Of a stretch of DNA of 64,000 nt, positions 53,476-62,174 are shown in pieces (position 1 is the stretch's first letter; each line of letters begins with the position of its first letter). The stretch comes from Brevibacillus laterosporus (GTDB lineage: Bacteria > Bacillota > Bacilli > Brevibacillales > Brevibacillaceae). The stretch covers positions 124,001-188,000 of the forward strand of contig NZ_JAUKFY010000008.1 in the NCBI RefSeq assembly GCF_030489605.1, given 5' to 3'. The translations under genes and the position numbers were made by a program. The notes beneath the pieces were generated by a model, which searched no databases, was not told the DNA's origin, and saw only the letters and a list, made by a program, of their open reading frames with translations.

Positions 53476-54237
53476 ATGTTTCTGCTTAAAATAATGCTAC
53501 TGATGATCGCGTTTCTTTTCCTGCTTTTCTTCCTCTATCTCCTGTCTAAGAGGAAGGAGTGTACGAAACAGCCGGAAATGCTAAAGGTCTGGCTGGGTGT
53601 GGTCGAGCGGGCGGTTACTGAAGCAGAACCTCGCTCTACACAGCATTCTCAGAAACACGGGTCCCCGGATATTTATCATGATGAAGAGAAAAATAAACAA
53701 ACAGATGTGACTTTGCAAAAGTGGATCAAGTCGCATTATCAAACGTTCTTTCAGGATCAGCCAGTTGACCAGTTTTTAATCCAGCAGGATAAAGAGGAGA
53801 TAGCGGTGCTTCTGTATCCGTGTAACCGCAGTCGAGGGTGGTTTACGTATGCGACTTGCGGCTCTGCAATAAAGAATGGCTCAGAATATATCATTAGCAC
53901 GTATGAAAAACATCAGGAATTGCCCATACTGATTGAACACATTATACAACAGGCTGTAGAAATAGACAGTTCTACTAACGAGCAGCTCTTTTCGAGCAGT
54001 CAACCATTTGGGACACATCATGGTTTTACACATGTCATTTGCCTGCCTCCTGTTTTTGAGCCAGAAGGGTTTGCCCATTTCACTGATGGAAAAGCACTTG
54101 TAAGCATATACATGCTAGTTCCTTTATGGCGCACAGAGGCTGAGTTTGTGAAACAAAATGGTTGGTCTGAATTAGAAGCTATCTTCATAGAAAATGATGT
54201 AAATACGTTAGAATGGAATCGAGCCTCTGTCATCTAA
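53476..54237 (+). CDS. Membrane-anchored protein with SUFU-like domain
   Basis: A 253-residue protein. Residues 2-24 form a hydrophobic anchor (LLKIMLLMIAFLFLLFFLYL), followed by a charged linker of about 70 residues. The C-terminal 160 residues (GWFTYATCGSAIKNGSEYII, ELPILIEHI, THVICLPPVFEPEGFAHF) resemble the suppressor-of-fused (SUFU) domain seen in many bacterial proteins, some of them immunity proteins to polymorphic toxins. No toxin is adjacent. GAGAGGGG precedes the ATG. Function unknown. Confidence 0.65.
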   Translation: MFLLKIMLLMIAFLFLLFFLYLLSKRKECTKQPEMLKVWLGVVERAVTEAEPRSTQHSQKHGSPDIYHDEEKNKQTDVTLQKWIKSHYQTFFQDQPVDQFLIQQDKEEIAVLLYPCNRSRGWFTYATCGSAIKNGSEYIISTYEKHQELPILIEHIIQQAVEIDSSTNEQLFSSSQPFGTHHGFTHVICLPPVFEPEGFAHFTDGKALVSIYMLVPLWRTEAEFVKQNGWSELEAIFIENDVNTLEWNRASVI

Positions 54238-54261
54238 ATTAGATGATTCGGAGGTTTCTTT
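54221..54261 (+). terminator. Intrinsic terminator overlapping the stop codon
   Basis: GCCTC...TCATCTAA pairs with TTAGATGA...GGAGG and is followed by TTTCTTTT. It includes the stop codon of the SUFU-like gene. Confidence 0.7.
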
Positions 54262-54370
54262 TATATGGGGATAAAGTATAGAATAAAATTGATATCATCC
54301 AAACATAAAGACACTCTCATTAAAAGATTACGTAAAGGACAAAAAAATGATGGAAATTATCTGGAAATTT

Positions 54371-54396
54371 TGAAACCGTATTCCAATCGAAACGTA
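54371..54396 (+). promoter_or_regulatory. Sigma-W-type promoter of nfeD-floT
   Basis: TGAAAC, 16 bp, CGTA: an exact match to the ECF sigma-W promoter pattern, 70 bases before the NfeD-like gene. In B. subtilis the corresponding yuaF-floT-yuaI operon depends on sigma-W. Confidence 0.8.
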
Positions 54397-54466
54397 TAAA
54401 CAAGTGCAAGATAAAATCATTGCACCCTTTTATGCACTTGACTTAATTCTAGAACGAGGTGTTTAC

Positions 54467-54976
54467 ATGGGGACATGGGATATTATTTTTCTTAGCTGCA
54501 TAGGACTTGGATTCTTGTTTGCTATTGTGTTGATGTTTGCTGATCATAGTCATGCCCTTACAGGCGGTGTTGAAAGCCCGGTATTACAACCTGTTTGTGT
54601 TGTGAGTGCTATTACAGCCTTTGGTGCTTGCGGCTTTCTTCTGCATCGGTTCACATTGCTTTCCATCACAAGTGTGGTGTTACTTTCTGCTGGCAGTGGT
54701 CTACTACTTGCTGCAGCGGGGTATTTTATTTGGATTCGCCCCATGAAAAATGCTGAAAATTCTACAGGCTATTCACTTGCCCAATTGGAAGGGCAAATTG
54801 GGGAAGTTGTTACAACCATCCCTGCCAAGGGATATGGTGAAATTATCATTACAATGCTGAGCGGGACTAGTAACCAAATTGCGTCTAGCCAAGATCAGGT
54901 TATGATTCCTCAGGGTTCTCGTGTCGTAGTTGTCAAAGTAGAGGATCATGTTCTACAAGTGATTCCCTTTGAATAA
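54467..54976 (+). CDS. yuaF: NfeD-family membrane protein (YuaF-like)
   Basis: A 169-residue protein with about three membrane helices in the first 100 residues and a C-terminal OB-fold domain (GQIGEVVTTIPAKGYGEIII and GSRVVVVKVEDHVLQVIPFE). It is the short NfeD type that accompanies flotillin and helps organise membrane microdomains. GAACGAGGTG precedes the ATG at 54467. It is followed 36 bases later by floT in the same operon. Confidence 0.88.
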   Translation: MGTWDIIFLSCIGLGFLFAIVLMFADHSHALTGGVESPVLQPVCVVSAITAFGACGFLLHRFTLLSITSVVLLSAGSGLLLAAAGYFIWIRPMKNAENSTGYSLAQLEGQIGEVVTTIPAKGYGEIIITMLSGTSNQIASSQDQVMIPQGSRVVVVKVEDHVLQVIPFE

Positions 54977-55012
54977 ATGCTAGATGAATACATAAAGGAA
55001 GGATGTTTGCTA

Positions 55013-56575
55013 ATGGATTTTGACATCATTGTGCTTGGACCTATTATTGCTGTAATCGCTGTATTTGTAATCGTTGGTATTGCGTTTTGGGCAAGATACA
55101 AAACAGTAGGTGCAGATGAAGCAATGATTGTAACGGGGAGTGCACTTGGAAGCAAGAACGTATTAACTGACGAATCAGGCAACAAAATTAAGATCGTACG
55201 AGGTGGAGGTACGTTTGTTCTGCCAATTTTCCAGCAAGCGAACTTTTTAAGCTTATTATCACATAAATTGGATGTATCTACCCCAGAGGTTTACACCGAG
55301 CATGGTGTGCCTGTGATGGCTGACGGTGTGGCAATTATTAAAGTTGGCGGTTCTATAGAAGACATTGCTACAGCGGCAGAACAATTTATGGGGAAACCAG
55401 ATGAGGCGCTGCGTTCTGAAGCTCAGGAGGTTCTGGAGGGGTATCTGCGTGCCATCCTTGGAAGCATGACAGTAGAGGAAATTTATAAGAATCGGGAGCG
55501 CTTTGCCCAGGAAGTGCAGGCTGTAGCTGCCAAAGACTTAAAAAAGATGGGGCTGTCTGTTGTTAGCTTTACGATCAAAGACGTTCGAGATAAAAATGGC
55601 TATTTGGCTGCGTTAGGTATTCCGCAAATTGCTGCGGTGAAAAGGGATGCTAGCATTTCCCAAGCAGAGGCTGATAAAGAGTCCCGCATCAAGCAGGCAC
55701 AAGCCGAAGAGCACGCTAAAAAGGCTGAATTATTGAAAGAAACCAACATTGCTGAAGCGGAAAAAGAAAAGGAACTCAAAATTTCAGAGTTTAAGCAGGA
55801 GCAAGACAGAGCGCGTGCTACAGCCGACCAAGCGTATTCATTACAACAGGCGAAGATGAAACAACAGGTTACCCAAGAGGAAATGAAAGTAGACATCGTG
55901 CGCCGTGAGAAAGAGATCGAGCTGGAAGAAAAAGAAATCCTGCGTAGAGAGCGCCAGTACGATGCGGAAGTAAAGAAAAAAGCGGATGCCGATCGCTATG
56001 CTGTAGAGCAGGCGGCTGAAGCGGAGAAAGCGAAGAAAATGCGTGAAGCGGATGCTAAAAAATATAGTATCGAGGCAGAAGCGAAAGCTCAAGCAGAACA
56101 AAAGCGTTTAGAGGGTCTTGCTTATGCTGATGCAGAAAGGGCGCGCGGTACAGCCGAGGCGGAGGTAACTCAGCTTAAACTGGAAGCAGAAGCAGAAGGA
56201 AAGCGTAAATTGGCTGAAGCATACGAAAAATTTGGTCAGGCGGCTGTATTAGATATTGTGGTCAAGATGTTGCCTGAGTTGGCTGAGAAGGTTGCTGAAC
56301 CAATGAAAGCAATCGACAAGGTAACCATTATTGATACTGGTGGCGGGCAAGGAGACGGTGTAAATCGTTTAAGTACAAACGTCACTAAATTAATGACTCA
56401 GTTACCAGAAATGCTAAAGGATGTCTCTGGCTTAGATATGAATGAGATGATTGAAGGCTTCATGAAAAAAGGCCAGGTATCCGCACCAGCAGAGATCGAT
56501 CATGTTAAAGCTGAAGTTCTGGAAGAAGCTTCTGAGGTTAGTAAGTTAACTGATCAGATTCGACAAGAAAAATAG
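55013..56575 (+). CDS. floT: Flotillin
   Basis: A 520-residue scaffold of functional membrane microdomains. A membrane-inserted N-terminal segment (residues 3-24) is followed by an SPFH domain (about 30-220, VTGSALGSKNV to GIPQIAAVKRDA), then a long coiled coil with many EA repeats to about residue 420, and a C-terminal tail (MLPELAEKVAEPMKAIDKVT). The length and the NfeD neighbour agree with B. subtilis FloT (YuaG). The ATG at 55013 has AAGGAAGGA ahead of it. The sigma-W-type promoter suggests induction by cell-envelope stress. Confidence 0.94.
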   Translation: MDFDIIVLGPIIAVIAVFVIVGIAFWARYKTVGADEAMIVTGSALGSKNVLTDESGNKIKIVRGGGTFVLPIFQQANFLSLLSHKLDVSTPEVYTEHGVPVMADGVAIIKVGGSIEDIATAAEQFMGKPDEALRSEAQEVLEGYLRAILGSMTVEEIYKNRERFAQEVQAVAAKDLKKMGLSVVSFTIKDVRDKNGYLAALGIPQIAAVKRDASISQAEADKESRIKQAQAEEHAKKAELLKETNIAEAEKEKELKISEFKQEQDRARATADQAYSLQQAKMKQQVTQEEMKVDIVRREKEIELEEKEILRRERQYDAEVKKKADADRYAVEQAAEAEKAKKMREADAKKYSIEAEAKAQAEQKRLEGLAYADAERARGTAEAEVTQLKLEAEAEGKRKLAEAYEKFGQAAVLDIVVKMLPELAEKVAEPMKAIDKVTIIDTGGGQGDGVNRLSTNVTKLMTQLPEMLKDVSGLDMNEMIEGFMKKGQVSAPAEIDHVKAEVLEEASEVSKLTDQIRQEK

Positions 56576-56636
56576 AACGTGAGCATTTATTACTGACTCG
56601 AGCTGTCATAGTTTTTTTAAGATCGATTGGTGTACC

Positions 56637-56676
56637 AACCCTTCTACCGAGGTTTACTGTGGTAGGAGGGTTTTTG
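56637..56676 (+). terminator. Intrinsic terminator of nfeD-floT
   Basis: AACCCTTCTACC pairs with GGTAGGAGGGTT, followed by T run. Confidence 0.85.
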
Positions 56677-56700
56677 AATAATAATTTGCAGCAAGATTCA

Positions 56701-56736
56701 ATACCCTTTACATACACTGGGGGGGTATAGTAACAT
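56701..56736 (+). promoter_or_regulatory. copZ promoter with CsoR-type operator
   Basis: TTTACA (56707) and TAACAT (56731) are separated by 18 bp. The spacer contains ACTGGGGGGGTATAG, a G-tract element typical of CsoR sites, and ATACCC/GGGTAT form an inverted repeat. Copper-free CsoR would block the promoter. Confidence 0.68.
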
Positions 56737-56780
56737 GGAGAACGATAATGTAAGTGATAATCGAAAGGAGTTTGAACAAG

Positions 56781-56987
56781 ATGGAAAACGTCGTATTACG
56801 AGTACAAGGTATGTCATGCAATCATTGTGTGCAAGCGATTGAAAAAGCTGTAGGCAACTTAGAAGGAGTTGCTTCAGTCAAGGTTAGATTGTCTGAGGCA
56901 GAGGTGGATGTAGCTTATGATTCCACAAAAGTAACAGTAGAAGCAATTAAAGAAACCATTGATGACCAAGGATATGATGTAGAATAA
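56781..56987 (+). CDS. copZ: Copper chaperone CopZ
   Basis: A 68-residue heavy-metal-associated domain protein. The copper-binding motif GMSCNHC is at residues 10-16. It carries Cu(I) in the cytoplasm to CopA or CsoR. The ATG at 56781 follows AAAGGAG. It precedes csoR by 54 bases in the same transcript. Confidence 0.93.
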   Translation: MENVVLRVQGMSCNHCVQAIEKAVGNLEGVASVKVRLSEAEVDVAYDSTKVTVEAIKETIDDQGYDVE

Positions 56988-57041
56988 AAGAGAATAACGT
57001 ATACACTATATTGGAGAATATGAGAAAAAGGGGGGAATGAA

Positions 57042-57377
57042 ATGGAGGGAGATAATCAACAGCTTTTGCCTGATGAAAAGGAAAAAGGATGTTGTCAGGA
57101 GCGAACCAGCCATCATTCCGAAAAGCTAAAGGGGAATTTGCAATCCCGATTAAATCGAATCGAGGGGCAGGTTCGCGGCATCAAGGGTATGATTGAAAAG
57201 GACGTTTATTGTGATGATGTACTAAATCAGATAGCTGCTGTTCAATCTGCACTCAACTCCGTAGGAAAGATTCTATTGGAAGGTCATATGAAAAGCTGTG
57301 TAGTGGAACGCATTCAGGAAGGCGACCAGGAAGTGATTGATGAGTTGCTAAAAACAGTGGCAAAGCTAATGAAATAA
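57042..57377 (+). CDS. csoR: Copper-sensing repressor CsoR
   Basis: A 111-residue all-helical repressor. The Cu(I) ligands are present: cysteine in VYCDDVL (about residue 55), histidine and cysteine in EGHMKSCVVE (about residues 80-84). The N-terminal extension carries an additional CC and HH (GCCQERTSHHSE), which might bind metal as well. AAAGGGGGGAATG precedes the ATG. In B. subtilis csoR lies before copZA; here it follows copZ and copA is absent. Confidence 0.93.
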   Translation: MEGDNQQLLPDEKEKGCCQERTSHHSEKLKGNLQSRLNRIEGQVRGIKGMIEKDVYCDDVLNQIAAVQSALNSVGKILLEGHMKSCVVERIQEGDQEVIDELLKTVAKLMK

Positions 57378-57406
57378 AAGGTATGAATAATAGCCTGCTA
57401 ATTAAA

Positions 57407-57457
57407 GAAAAGCTCTCTTTTGTGTGTATATGAAAACACGAAAAAGAGAGCTTTTTG
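57407..57457. terminator. Bidirectional intrinsic terminator
   Basis: AAAGCTCTCTTTT and AAAAAGAGAGCTTT form a stem of 12-13 bp with A and T runs on either side. It serves csoR and the convergent BMP lipoprotein gene. Confidence 0.88.
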
Positions 57458-57508
57458 TCAGTATTCAGTATAACGAGTAATCTATTGTATAAGCATAATC
57501 AGCCTACC

Positions 57509-58519
57509 CTATTGAATCTTAATTTCACCGCTAATAATCTTGTTGCGGAATTCCTCTACTTTTTTCCAAACATCCTCAGAGATATTTTTACGGGAAGATT
57601 CAGATAAGCCGACGCCATTTTCTTTTAAACCAAGGGAAAGGGTTTTACCACCTTCAAATTTGCCAGTCATGTAATTGGTAGCTACTAGATAAGCTGCTTC
57701 GTCTACACGTTTCATCATGGACGTAAGTGTCACGTCATCCCCGAATACAAGAGATTGATCCATGTCTACGCCAATAACCCACACGTTTTCACCTTTGCCT
57801 TTACGTGCTTTTGCTTCATTAAAGACACCGTCTCCAGACGCACCTGCTGCGTGATATAAAATATCAGCACCTTGGTTGTATAGGGAGGATGCAGCGGATT
57901 TACCAGCATCAGGTTTATCGAAGGCACCTGTATAAATGGTGTTTACTTGTACAGAAGGATCAGCCGCTTTTACCCCAGCTAGGAAGCCTTTTTCAAAGCG
58001 TTTTGTAACAGGGATCTCAATACCACCAACAAAGCCGACTTTCTTTGTTTTTGAGGTTAATGCGGCGACGACCCCAGCTAGGAAGGAGCCTTCCTCTTCT
58101 TTAAATACAACCGAAGTAACGTTTGGAGCTTCAACGACTGTATCAATAACAGCAAGCTTTGCTTCAGGATTTTCCTTTGCTACCTTTTGTACGTGTTCCA
58201 TGATTGGGAAGCCGATTCCAAAGGTTAAGTCCCATTTTTCTTTCACAAATTGGTTAAGGTTTGGAATAATATCAGCATCGGAGCTGGATTGCAGGTATTG
58301 TACCTCAGCACCTTTGTCGTTCTTTACCTTTTGCAAGCCTTCCCATGTACCTTGGTTAAAGGAGTTATCATTCACGGTACCTACAGAGGTTACCATCCCG
58401 ATTTTTACATTGCTTTTAACATCTCCGGCAGGTGCTGCTTGTTTTTGATTGCCACATCCGCTTAGTGCTAAAGGTAGAACTAATAGAAGTGGTAGCGCAC
58501 GGCTAATCATTTTTTTCAT
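57509..58519 (-). CDS. BMP-family lipoprotein (nucleoside-binding type), copy 1
   Basis: A 336-residue substrate-binding lipoprotein. The lipobox is LALSGC with the cysteine near residue 22. The mature part is a periplasmic-binding fold of the BMP/PnrA family: GMVTSVGTVNDNSFNQGTWE, AVIDTVVEAPNVTS, VGFVGGIEIPVTKRFEKGF and NVWVIGVDMDQS. Family members bind purine nucleosides for ABC import. It is a close paralogue of the gene just upstream on the same strand. TTGGAGG precedes the ATG. No ABC permease or ATPase is nearby. Confidence 0.9.
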   Translation of the reverse strand: MKKMISRALPLLLVLPLALSGCGNQKQAAPAGDVKSNVKIGMVTSVGTVNDNSFNQGTWEGLQKVKNDKGAEVQYLQSSSDADIIPNLNQFVKEKWDLTFGIGFPIMEHVQKVAKENPEAKLAVIDTVVEAPNVTSVVFKEEEGSFLAGVVAALTSKTKKVGFVGGIEIPVTKRFEKGFLAGVKAADPSVQVNTIYTGAFDKPDAGKSAASSLYNQGADILYHAAGASGDGVFNEAKARKGKGENVWVIGVDMDQSLVFGDDVTLTSMMKRVDEAAYLVATNYMTGKFEGGKTLSLGLKENGVGLSESSRKNISEDVWKKVEEFRNKIISGEIKIQ

Positions 58520-58606
58520 GTTGTTTGTACCTCCAAAGAAAATGAGTAAAGAACGGCATTGCCGTAGCTGAAAAGCTAACAGAAATGCCGTTTTTATAAA
58601 AAGATG

Positions 58607-59632
58607 TTACATTTTGTCTGGTACTGTAATTTCACCATTAATGATTTTTTGTTTAAACTCTTCAATCTTTTTCCAAACATCTTCGGAGATGTTTTTCTTT
58701 GTGGATTCAGCTAGCCCAACACCGTTCTCTTTCAGACCAAGAGATACCGATTTACCACCTTCAAATTTACCATTTAAAAGATCAGTAGATACTCGGTAAG
58801 CAGCTTCATCAACACGTTTGATCATAGATGTCATTGTGATATCTTCGCCAAATACTTTGGACTGATCCATATCTACGCCGATAACCCATACGTTTTCGCC
58901 TTTAGCGCGACGGTCTTTAGCTTCGTTAAACAAACCATCGCCTGTAGAGCTTGCTGCATGGAATACAATGTCAACACCGCGGTTAAACATTGTGGAAGCA
59001 GTAGATTTACCAAGATCAGGTTTGTCAAATGCACCCGTGTAAAGGGGAACGATTGTAATATCTGGTTTAGCTGCCTTTGCGCCTGCTGTGAAGCCTGCTT
59101 CAAAACGTTTGATTACAGGCATTTCAATACCGCCAAGGAAACCAATTTTGCCCGTTTTACTACTTAGTGCAGCTGCTACACCAGCAAGGTAAGCCCCTTC
59201 ATGCTCTTTGAACACGATGGATGTTACGTTTGGTGCGTCAACAACAGAGTCAATAATGGCTATTTTAGCTTCTGGATTGTCTTTTGCTACTTTTTGTACA
59301 TGTTCGGACATTAAGAAGCCGACACCAAAAGTTAAATCCCATTTCTCTTTAATAAATTGATTTAAGTTTGGAATGATATCACTATCACTTGCAGATTGCA
59401 GGTATTGAGTCTCTGCACCAGTGTCTTTTCCAAACTTTTGCAAGCTTTCCCATGTCATCTGGTTAAAGGAATTATCGTTAACGTTACCAGTAGCAGTAAC
59501 CATTCCTACTTTTAAGTGTTTTTTTGCTTCTCCAGATGCATTCCCGGTTTCAGGAGCTTTTGTTCCACAGCCGCTTAGAGCGAGTGAGAAGGTCAAAAGA
59601 CTAGCACCGAGGATCGAATAAAGCTTTTTCAT
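58607..59632 (-). CDS. BMP-family lipoprotein (nucleoside-binding type), copy 2
   Basis: A 341-residue paralogue of copy 1, alignable end to end without large gaps (GMVTATGNVNDNSFNQMTWE, AIIDSVVDAPNVTS, IGFLGGIEMPVIKRFEAGF, NVWVIGVDMDQS). The lipobox is LALSGC with the cysteine near residue 22. GGGAGG precedes the ATG. It is the promoter-proximal gene of the pair; the 87-base gap to copy 1 holds a weak hairpin. The duplication appears old enough for codon divergence. Confidence 0.9.
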   Translation of the reverse strand: MKKLYSILGASLLTFSLALSGCGTKAPETGNASGEAKKHLKVGMVTATGNVNDNSFNQMTWESLQKFGKDTGAETQYLQSASDSDIIPNLNQFIKEKWDLTFGVGFLMSEHVQKVAKDNPEAKIAIIDSVVDAPNVTSIVFKEHEGAYLAGVAAALSSKTGKIGFLGGIEMPVIKRFEAGFTAGAKAAKPDITIVPLYTGAFDKPDLGKSTASTMFNRGVDIVFHAASSTGDGLFNEAKDRRAKGENVWVIGVDMDQSKVFGEDITMTSMIKRVDEAAYRVSTDLLNGKFEGGKSVSLGLKENGVGLAESTKKNISEDVWKKIEEFKQKIINGEITVPDKM

Positions 59633-59688
59633 GATGAAAAATCCTCCCTTTTGTCTCTGCTACGTATTTAAATTGGGCAAACGATGAA

Positions 59689-59717
59689 ATTCTATCAGAC
59701 AAATAAACAAACGTCAA
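59689..59717 (-). promoter_or_regulatory. Promoter of the BMP lipoprotein pair
   Basis: On the minus strand TTGACG and TAGAAT are separated by 17 bp, 57 bases before copy 2. I see no purine riboswitch in the leader. The rest of 59640-59937 shows no gene. Confidence 0.75.
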
Positions 59718-59937
59718 TTGTTAGATTATTTACGTAACGAAGCCAGCTTCAAAATTCTATTGATATTCTGCTCATTTACCAGCAGGGTTATGTAATCTCC
59801 CGGCATTTGAGGATTGTCGAAAAAAGGAGTAAACTAATATGGAAAGATTTTCTGATGATTTGTGATGGGCAAGAATAAGGGGACAATGACACGAGCTTAC
59901 AAAAAAAGTAAAAAACTGGACGGCAGGTCAGAAGCGG

Positions 59938-60378
59938 TTAGATTATCTCGTATGAATGCCGTTGTATATGTCCCTGACTGATTTGATACAAAGCTAAATC
60001 AGGTATCTCAGTTGCAAATGACAAAATCCAGTAACAAAGCTGGGGATAATGCCATCCTTGTATATCTAGGGTAGAGGGAACGGCAGGAGAGAGCGGGTGA
60101 GTGTGCAAAACGCCAAGCCACCTTTCTTGTTGTTTTTTCATCTGGGCTATGCTTTGAAAAAAAATAGATGGACTTACCAAAAAGGTGTCTGTTGAGGCAA
60201 CTTCCGAAGAAGCAGGATAAAATGAAGTAATCATGTTTTGATGACCGCCTAATAATACAGTAAATTCGTATGGCAATTGCTGTTTTGCTGCTACAAGTAG
60301 CTGAGACACTAGTGTTTTTGAGATAAGGATCGGCTGATCCGCATGGGAAAAGGGAGAACCCAATAGAGTGTGGTTCAT
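59938..60378 (-). CDS. JAMM/MPN-domain metalloprotease-like protein
   Basis: A 146-residue protein with the JAMM zinc motif HTHPLSPAVPSTLD (H-x-H-P, then S and D) near residues 95-108, and a possible upstream glutamate in YEFTVLLGG. Stand-alone bacterial JAMM proteins cleave isopeptide or peptide bonds, or remove C-terminal extensions from ubiquitin-like sulfur carriers. No such carrier is nearby. The ATG at 60378 follows AAAGGAGA. It is divergent from the DUF72 gene, 45 bases apart. Confidence 0.8.
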   Translation of the reverse strand: MNHTLLGSPFSHADQPILISKTLVSQLLVAAKQQLPYEFTVLLGGHQNMITSFYPASSEVASTDTFLVSPSIFFQSIAQMKKQQERWLGVLHTHPLSPAVPSTLDIQGWHYPQLCYWILSFATEIPDLALYQISQGHIQRHSYEII

Positions 60379-60423
60379 AGCTACTATTTCTCCTTTGAGT
60401 TTAAAGTGAAAGAAGGTTTTCTC

Positions 60424-61281
60424 TTGAGCAAAAACCAAAACATTCAAATTGGCGTATGCGGCTGGGGAGATCATGATGATTTATACACGCAGGGCGTGAA
60501 AGCCAAAGATAAGTTGTCTGTTTATGCCAGTCATTTTCCTATTGTAGAGCTGGACAGCTCTTTTTACGCTATTTTACCACAAAAGAATTATGCGACGTGG
60601 GCAAAGGAAACCCCAGATGCATTCCGTTTTATTGTCAAACCGCATCAAGGGCTGACCGGTCATCAACGTAACATGGAACGCGATGAAAAGCTAGAATTAT
60701 TTAAGAGTTTTGAAGAGAGTATTCAGCCACTTGTTGACGCAGGGAAATTGGAGACATTATTGTTTCAATTCCCACCTTGGTTTGACTGTAAGCGGGAGCA
60801 TGTGCAATACGTTCAGTACTGTGTACAATATTTTTCCCGTTATTCTGTCTCTGTCGAGTTTCGACACCAAAGCTGGTTTGAGCCTGCTTGGAGAGAAAAG
60901 ACATTAGCTTTTCTGCAAAAGCTGGGCGCTGTTCATGTTGTCTGTGATGAGCCGCAGGTAGGGTCTGGCTCTGTCCCCATTGTTACAGCGGTTAGCTCTG
61001 TGAAACAGGCGTTGGTTCGCTTTCATGGGAGAAATAGGGCGGGATGGCTCGACACTGGCGCCCCAAATTGGCGAGATGTTAGGTATTTGTACAGATATAG
61101 TGAGGAAGAATTACAAGAATGGAAGCCTAGACTGCTCGAATTAAGTCGGCAAACGGAACGTGTCATTGTACTATTTAATAATAATTCAGGGGGCGATGCT
61201 GTAGCAAACGCCAAGCGAATGATGCAACTATTGGATATTGATCCGGAGGGATTGAATCCTCGGCAACTCGAGCTTTTCTAA
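60424..61281 (+). CDS. yunF: DUF72 family protein (YunF-like)
   Basis: About 285 residues with a TIM-barrel-type DUF72 domain: IQIGVCGWGDHDDLY, VELDSSFYAILPQKNYATWA, FRFIVKPHQGLTGHQ, SVEFRHQSWF and RVIVLFNNNSGGDAV. The family resembles endonuclease IV-like barrels but its function is not established. I chose TTG at 60424, with AGAAGG upstream; earlier in-frame starts lie inside the divergent ribosome region. YunE- and YunC-like genes follow, as in the B. subtilis yun cluster. Confidence 0.87.
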   Translation: MSKNQNIQIGVCGWGDHDDLYTQGVKAKDKLSVYASHFPIVELDSSFYAILPQKNYATWAKETPDAFRFIVKPHQGLTGHQRNMERDEKLELFKSFEESIQPLVDAGKLETLLFQFPPWFDCKREHVQYVQYCVQYFSRYSVSVEFRHQSWFEPAWREKTLAFLQKLGAVHVVCDEPQVGSGSVPIVTAVSSVKQALVRFHGRNRAGWLDTGAPNWRDVRYLYRYSEEELQEWKPRLLELSRQTERVIVLFNNNSGGDAVANAKRMMQLLDIDPEGLNPRQLELF

Positions 61282-61320
61282 CAACATTTGGCGTTGTACG
61301 CCCAGGAAGAGGCTTAGATC

Positions 61321-62148
61321 ATGTTAATTGCACTCTTTATTTTATTGTTTATGCTTATTGGACTATTCGCAGGTGTAATGGGTAGTCTGGTCGGTATTGG
61401 CGGAGGAATGTTTTTCGTTCCTGCCTTGCTTTATTTCGGAAATATGTATGAGCCAGGCAGCATTACCCCGCAAATAGCGAGCGGTACCTCCTTATTAGTC
61501 ATTGCGATAACAGCTCTATCCTCAAGCATTAGCTTTTGGAAACAGAAGAAAGTGGATGTGCAAGCGGCTGTCCTATTTTTTATCGGCAGTGCTCCGGGAG
61601 CAGTAGTCGGAGTTTATGTAAATAAATGGCTAAACAGTGACTCGTTTTATCTCTTGTTTGGTCTGTTTCAAATCTCCATGTTTATCTTGCTAATGATTAA
61701 AGATAAATTCAAGCCAAGAACGAACCAATGGAAGATTGTTAAAACTTATCTGGATGAGCAGGGGGAGCAGCAAGTTTATGGCTATAACCGCACCTCTGCT
61801 ATCATCATTGCCTTTTTTGTCGGGATCATTTCTTCTTTGTTTGGAGTTGGCGGAGGGATTCTGATGGTCCCAGCACTGATCGTCCTATATCGTTTCCCTG
61901 CCCATATGGCTACGGCTACCTCCATGTGCATTATCTTTTTATCGGCTGTTGTCGGTTCCACAACGAATATTATAAACGACCATATCCAATGGTTCTATGT
62001 GCTTGGTCTAGCGCCAGGGGCATGGATTGGTGGAGCAATAGGAGCTATTGTGGCTAATAAATTAAAAGGCAAGACCTTAATACTCCTGCTGAGAATCATG
62101 ATCTTAGCGATTGCCGTTCAAATGATTTGTAAAGCTTTTGTAGCTTAG
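61321..62148 (+). CDS. yunE: TauE/SafE (TSUP) family transporter, YunE-like
   Basis: A 275-residue membrane protein with about eight helices and the two family repeats: LVGIGGGMFFVPALL near residue 23 and LFGVGGGILMVPALI near residue 178. The family exports or imports sulfite, sulfoacetate or related anions; the substrate here is unknown. In B. subtilis yunE lies beside yunF. It follows yunF by 40 bases in the same direction. Confidence 0.88.
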   Translation: MLIALFILLFMLIGLFAGVMGSLVGIGGGMFFVPALLYFGNMYEPGSITPQIASGTSLLVIAITALSSSISFWKQKKVDVQAAVLFFIGSAPGAVVGVYVNKWLNSDSFYLLFGLFQISMFILLMIKDKFKPRTNQWKIVKTYLDEQGEQQVYGYNRTSAIIIAFFVGIISSLFGVGGGILMVPALIVLYRFPAHMATATSMCIIFLSAVVGSTTNIINDHIQWFYVLGLAPGAWIGGAIGAIVANKLKGKTLILLLRIMILAIAVQMICKAFVA

Positions 62149-62174
62149 CATGCAGGATTTTGATTCAAAAAAAC

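Noticed and set aside
58551-58597. Terminator between the two BMP genes
   Set aside because: ACGGCAT/ATGCCGT pair, but on the coding strand the T tract is poor, so it is at most a weak attenuator.
59633-59720. Purine riboswitch upstream of the BMP lipoprotein genes
   Set aside because: The leader is too short and shows no three-way junction motifs.
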